64,000 nt of DNA from Neckera pumila (taxonomy: Eukaryota > Streptophyta > Bryopsida > Hypnales > Neckeraceae). Below, piece after piece: positions 59,177-64,000 of the stretch; within the stretch, counting starts at the first letter, position 1; each line of letters starts with the position of its first letter. The notes below the pieces were generated by a model. It did no database searches. It was not told where the DNA came from and worked only from the letters and a program-made list of their open reading frames with translations. The position numbers were made by a program, and so were the translations under genes. The DNA lies in assembly GCA_963969595.1 (NCBI GenBank), contig OZ018408.1, positions 10,227,823 to 10,291,822 on the forward strand, given 5' to 3'.

Positions 59177-60570
59177 AGAAACTTGTGGAGCTAGAAACAA
59201 CTGTCCTCGTCGATGTGGAGTGGCGTTGATAAGGAATTGCAGCTCCAACCAACTCAATTCCGTGCACATGCGAATCACTAACCTTTAATTCTAACTCTAA
59301 CTCTTCCTCTAATAAGCCTCTCTTTTTTTCTGTCTGTGGGTCGCTTGCACACAACAACTACTACCTCTACCGCCAGATCCAGGGTCCCAGCACATGATGA
59401 TTCCTGCCCCACAGGCTTCTTCTTCGTCTCCCCACAGGCTTTTGCCAGTTCGGGTGCAGCCCCAAAATTAATAACTTAATCAATAACTGCAATAACAACA
59501 ACAGCAGCAACAGTCTAGTCAGTCAGTGGACTTGGGAAGTCCTCAGAAGAAACGGAAGGAGATGGCCCATACCCGGGCGCCCCTACCCTACCTGAGTTAT
59601 ACATCCATAATAAAATAAATGTAAAGTGCCCCGCCTATCTGGTGGCAACTGGCAAAACCTAGTTAATTAAGTATTTAGGGATGTTGGATTGCTGGATACT
59701 TACCGACGGTCGTGCCTGGAAACCGAGGTGCGGAGGAAATTGCTGGATTGGAAAAGTCAAGCGCGGGAGACTATTCCAATTGGTATAGAACTGCAGAACA
59801 AGGAGCATCTCTACCCATGCACGCTAAAATTGACACCCTAAGATTTCGCAGGAGGACTTGAAGAGCTCTCCATGTTTTCCATTCGGACACACCAAATGTG
59901 AACTAACCAATTACAAGTCAAATGTAGGATAAAGGTGTAAAGTTGTGACTAAACTTAGATTTGACAATTCTATATTTGATTTGATATTATGGCGGCCTTG
60001 GAGAAATATAAAGGAACATGGGGTACTGTTGCTCAATTTTAAAGGTGTGTGGGACCTTCCTAGTATGAGGGTGTAGATTCCTTTTGGCATTACCACTAGT
60101 GGAATTTTCTTAGTGATCTTTTGTTTAAAAGTGATATAATGTTGTTGAAGGAATATTAGGAATATATTCTTCCATTTTAGTGAATGAAATCATCAATTTG
60201 CTACATATTCCAAGTACAATATCTCTCTTTTCGGTATAAATGTAAATTCTTTTGGATGAATAATTTAAGATTCATTTGTGTCCGGCATGTTCCATCCATT
60301 TATATTGATAAAAATAAATGTATGACTCCAACAAAAATCGTTTTTAGCAATGCCCAAAATAAATGAAAAACAGATCCTTAATTGACATTACTACATTGCA
60401 ACAAAATAAACCCTGATGCACAATGAAGGAATGATGTATTAAAAAGTCATTAATTATTGTAGTTTGTTTTGCTAATCTCGCATGTACCAAATCATCATGC
60501 AATTACTTGCCAACTCCCTACTCTCCTTCTAAGTTTCAAAACCTTAAAAACTCAAACTTTTTATCCTTAC
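59177..60570. other. Intergenic, no gene seen
   Basis: Contains a CAA/CAG-rich short run near 59485-59515 and only short open frames. Nothing further can be supported. Confidence 0.4.
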
Positions 60571-61440
60571 CCCCCTAAAGGCTCACGACTATGGTTCACC
60601 CTAATATGCTTTAGAACTACTGTTTTTAGTGCAAAGAGCTGCAATGGAAAAAAAAAATTGCATATTCAATTGTAGGATCTTGTATAAGATTTATATGAGA
60701 ATATGCAAAAAAAAGTAAGACATTTTGACCTTATTGATTGTAAGATATTAGTGTTCTAAATGAAAAAGAAATGATGTTTTTGCACCTTAATTCACTAGGT
60801 TTTCAAACTTTGAATCCCCTTAACTTAAATTTTTGTACTATACAATTTTGAGGTTTAAATCTTCATAGTGGAAAATTGAGTTCAAAATCTAGGAAAAAAA
60901 TTAAGAAAAAAATTATTAATTTTCATTCTTAAAAAATTATTAAGTAGAAGTAAATATAACATAAAGGGAAAATTAAATAGATAATAGTTCTAAAATGGAA
61001 TTGAAACATGTCAATTCTAATGTTGAGATTGTTGTAGCAAAAAAATTTATCCCTATGGATGTATTTGTTCTAAGAAATTGAGTTCAAAACAAATCTTATA
61101 AGCTATTTTTCATGGAGATGTAGTGATTGCCTCCAAAAAAGAGATTCTTCATAACTTTCACATCACTAATCCAAATGAAATGAATCAAATCTTTCCGTAT
61201 GAACTTAATTTTATTTTATGAAAATTAATGATAATAATAAAAAATTTAAGGTTTTTTTGTTGCTTGGACTTGAGTATTTTGTGCTTAGGAAAGAATAACT
61301 TTTGCTAGTAGGTACCAAATGAAATAAAAATTATACTCTTGAAAACTAACTGAATTCCGTTACCTTCATAAAAAGTTTCAAAAAATAGTAAAATTTGACA
61401 TCATAGGAACTTGTATAAAATTTTGCCTAAAATCCTAAAA
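60571..61440. mobile_element. Decayed subfamily-B TTAA element
   Basis: TTAC then CCCCCTAAAGGCTCACGAC at the left. Interior blocks CAATTGTAGGATCTTGTATA, TTGTAAGATATTAGTGTTCT and TTTTCATGGAGATG correspond in order to 17350-17850 and 33640-34110. The right end near 61440 is eroded beyond clear recognition. Confidence 0.5.
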
Positions 61441-62287
61441 GTCCTATTCCAAGAAAACAAACTTGTATAGGTTTTTGAATTTTATGTCACTAACAAGGCA
61501 AAATCATCTACTTCTTTCCATTAATTTGTAGAGATAATTAACCCACCTAAATAATAGGGAATATTACATACTACAAATCGCTTGAAAACAATGTGTGGTG
61601 TTGAAAACCTAAAAAGACATGGTTTGTTTGGACTACCAAATTGCCCTATAAGAGGATGCACTTGATCTTCTTATAAATCATTTTCCAAGTCTTCATACAC
61701 TACGTTTTTGACAGTGTTCTCATTTTATGTATTTTTAGTAGAAAATGACCATTTGCTTCTTTGTTGCCATGTTATAATTCAGGCACCATTGTAGATGCTT
61801 GAAGCTTGCTTGAATGTAAAAAAAGGCACTACATCGATTTATTCTAATATTGATAGTGCGTGTAACACTAATTTTCCAAAGTCACCCTATGACCCAATTG
61901 TCAAAGTCAACAAAGAATTAATCCTAAAAAAGGATTTCATTCTTTTTGAAAATTAATTTTGCAAACAATTAATTTTTTATATGAACAAAAAAAATAGTAT
62001 AGAATATTGGCAAAATATTATGGGGTACTAGTTTTCGGCAGATTGAATAATCCTTTGGCAAAGAATGTTGAAGCTGCCTTCCGGATATGATATTCTTAAT
62101 TAGCACACGTTGAAATATTATTGAAATATTATACCAATTCCCACAAATTAAAATTTTTTGTGGTCCATGTATTTCAAAAAAATCAAATCAAATTAAATTT
62201 TATGGGTAATACAATTTTTGTATGACACTAATTTAATCCTCTTCACTGAGAGGACAAATTAGTGTACTGAATGTACCTTGTTGTTAA

Positions 62288-62509
62288 CCCTTGAATGCTG
62301 GGTTGGTGACTATGGAAATCATCCCTCTTGACATTGTACGACATCATCTACTTTGAAAAAAACAAAAGTGCTCATTGGAGGTGAAACTACTGTAGAAGAC
62401 CTCCCCTTTTCACAACAAATTTCCAAAGATGAACAATTGCATTTTTGTCCTACACAGAAGATTCCTTGTCATTCCTTGGCCGCAAAACGTCTTCTTCGGC
62501 ATTCAAGGG
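62288..62509. mobile_element. Second type of TTAA-flanked MITE, 222 bp
   Basis: Exact 11-bp inverted ends CCCTTGAATGC and GCATTCAAGGG, with TTAA outside each (62284-62287 and 62510-62513). The interior is unrelated to the larger TTAA family. No coding frame beyond 65 codons. Confidence 0.8.
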
Positions 62510-62518
62510 TTAATCTAA

Positions 62519-62884
62519 GAGCATCCCCACCCGTCTTGCATATTGAATGACTTGTTAAGAGAGGCTTGCAAAATTGCCCCACCCGTCTTGCATAATGGAT
62601 GAACTTGTTAAGAGGCCAAGCCAAAAGTCGCCGGTGGCTTGCAAAACCGGGCTCTTTTGCAAGCCAAAGGGTGGCTTGCAAACCGGCTTGCAAACCGCAT
62701 GAGACAAACACTTTTCCACTTTCCCCAAAAGCAAGGACATGATCCGTGAATGTGGACGTAGCTCATTGGATGACGATGGCCTCTTAAGAGGCCACGGGTG
62801 GGGCGACCCTTCTTCCCCGGCTTGCAAAATGGACTGCCAGGCTTGCAACCTGGCTTGCATTTTGCAAGCCGGGTGGTGATGCTC
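62519..62884. mobile_element. TAA-flanked MITE, 366 bp
   Basis: The left end is GAGCATCCCCACCCG and the right end CGGGTGGTGATGCTC, with TAA outside both (62516-62518 and 62885-62887). The interior repeats GGCTTGCAAA-type words many times in both orientations. This fits PIF/Harbinger-type target choice. It begins five bases after the end of the previous element's TTAA-flanked copy boundary zone, so the two lie side by side. Confidence 0.8.
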
Positions 62885-62887
62885 TAA

Positions 62888-64000
62888 ACACTTTGAATTC
62901 TCGGGTAGAACAAAGATGCTTCCATGTCACGATCTCACTACTGTAGAATTCTAGAACTAAAGTTCTCGTGGACTTTTCTTTGTGCATGGCCGTCAGTCAG
63001 TGCCGTGGAGAAGCAAGCAAGCAAAGCCGTCTGATGGTAACTTTCTTTGAAGGGCTCCAGTTTCGGCACTTCATGATGGCTGCTCCCTTCCTGCTTGGTG
63101 GGGAGGATCTACCGGCACTGGTCAAGTAAAATGTGGCCATTACGAGGAGGGTTTGCCGAGTCAGGAAGTGCAAAGAAGCGCAAAAAAATACTCCGTAGAA
63201 TTCAAGGCCTAACATTAAAAAAAAAGATTATCATGCAAAAACTCTAGTAGGAGGAAGGGGAATGAATGTAGTGTGCGAGTCTTTAGTTCAAAGGGAGAAT
63301 GTAAGTTAGATCTAGAGGCTCTTTGGGCAAAATGAATTATGGCCTAGGAAAATATGAGAATTTTAGTTTTGCAAGTTTCCTTTTATTTCCCGTCTCCACA
63401 TGAAGTGATTTAGAACCTTGCACAAAAATCATGAAGTACAAAAGAATTATGCTAGCACTTCATTGAAGAATAGACAAAAACTTGTTTCCTTAACATAAAT
63501 CTATGGACATACTTCACCCATCTCATGTATCTTGCTCAAGGACTTTTTTGAAACCATTTGTAATCCATCCTGTGGAAGTTTGGACTCTTGGGGCCTAAAC
63601 TTTCCAAGTGTGCTCTAGGTTCTTTATTATACAATCACCTCCAATAAGTTTACACACTTTCTTTTGAACATCCCTCATGCATTTGTTAGTTTCACTAAAT
63701 CATATTAATTAGAATATTGGAGTTCTTTCCTTGAAACTACTTGCAATCAAGAGTTTCTATTCTTGGCAAGAGAGTGCACAATGTTCACTTGGTATGAAGA
63801 ACTTAACATGGCCAACAAACTCCTTTGATCTTAATCCCATAAAAAAATTGTAGAAAAAAATAAAATACCATATTTAGAATGAGTCCATGTCTAAGAACAA
63901 GTAAGAACTTATTGAATCAATGCAAAGAAAATGGGAAGGGAAATCTACGGACACGCTTGGAGTTTCATTTCACCAATGCCTCATTGAATGAATATTGTAG
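62888..64000. other. Intergenic, no gene seen
   Basis: Short frames on the minus strand at 62784-62987 and 62997-63215 have no motif. The remainder is AT-rich with nothing recognisable. Confidence 0.4.

Noticed and set aside
59136..59357. Minus-strand open frame just upstream of the kinase as a possible first exon
   Set aside because: It starts at a non-ATG codon, runs into the minisatellite, and has no signal peptide or domain; no donor/acceptor pair could be argued.

Overview
The window reads as nuclear DNA of a land plant with a large, repeat-rich, AT-rich genome. The grounds are a receptor-like Ser/Thr kinase with GT-AG introns, LINE remnants carrying the plant-type reverse-transcriptase zinc-binding (zf-RVT) region, and many small inverted-repeat transposons. 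I see no bacterial, organellar or viral gene block, and the species cannot be named from the sequence. Only one intact-looking gene could be supported: a four-exon receptor-like kinase on the minus strand at 55541-58791. Its C-terminal exons add a domain that is unusual for this kinase class.

Nearly everything else that can be explained is mobile-element sequence, often nested. (1) 3856-8785: a tRNA-like SINE-type retroposon bracketed by a 14-bp direct repeat. It is split by a 4.3-kb inverted-repeat element, which holds a 1.4-kb near-perfect palindrome built of short units centred on GGCGCC. (2) A family of about 0.9-1.1 kb elements with ends TTAA-CCCCTAAAG, inserted at duplicated TTAA. Clear copies lie at 1-407 (partial), 8813-9772, 23301-24402, 26760-27665, 33543-34468, 38255-39190 and 50160-51083. 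There are decayed copies near 17293, 22490 and 60571, and a derived 725-bp foldback at 12172-12896 flanked by CTAG. A paralogous empty site at 28740-28800 keeps a single TTAA. (3) A second, 222-bp TTAA element at 62288-62509. (4) A CATTAGAG-ended family at 10979-11494, 22608-22858, 23995-24265 and 28009-28355, two of them nested in family 2. (5) TA-flanked MITEs with AGGT ends at 9853-10292, 20385-20625, 25979-26250, 40026-40313 and 52090-52370. (6) TAA-flanked MITEs at 18811-18957, about 51656-51872 and 62519-62884. (7) Foldback repeats at 28600-29105 and 49951-51488. (8) LINE copies at 30601-32324 (minus) and 42034-44619 (plus), plus very short LINE 3'-end insertions near 19387, 35598, 39934 and 47581.

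The stretches between these (roughly 412-3855, 12901-18807, 18961-22490, 24407-25853, 29106-30585, 34473-38250, 44631-49950, 52373-55540, 59177-62283 and 62888-64000) contain only short, mutually overlapping open frames that I could not tie to any family. I treat them as intergenic. The kinase gene sits in a locally GC-richer island, with a 42-bp minisatellite just upstream of its 5' end. There is no gene network to describe: the window is one signalling gene in a sea of non-autonomous transposons whose insertion order can partly be read.
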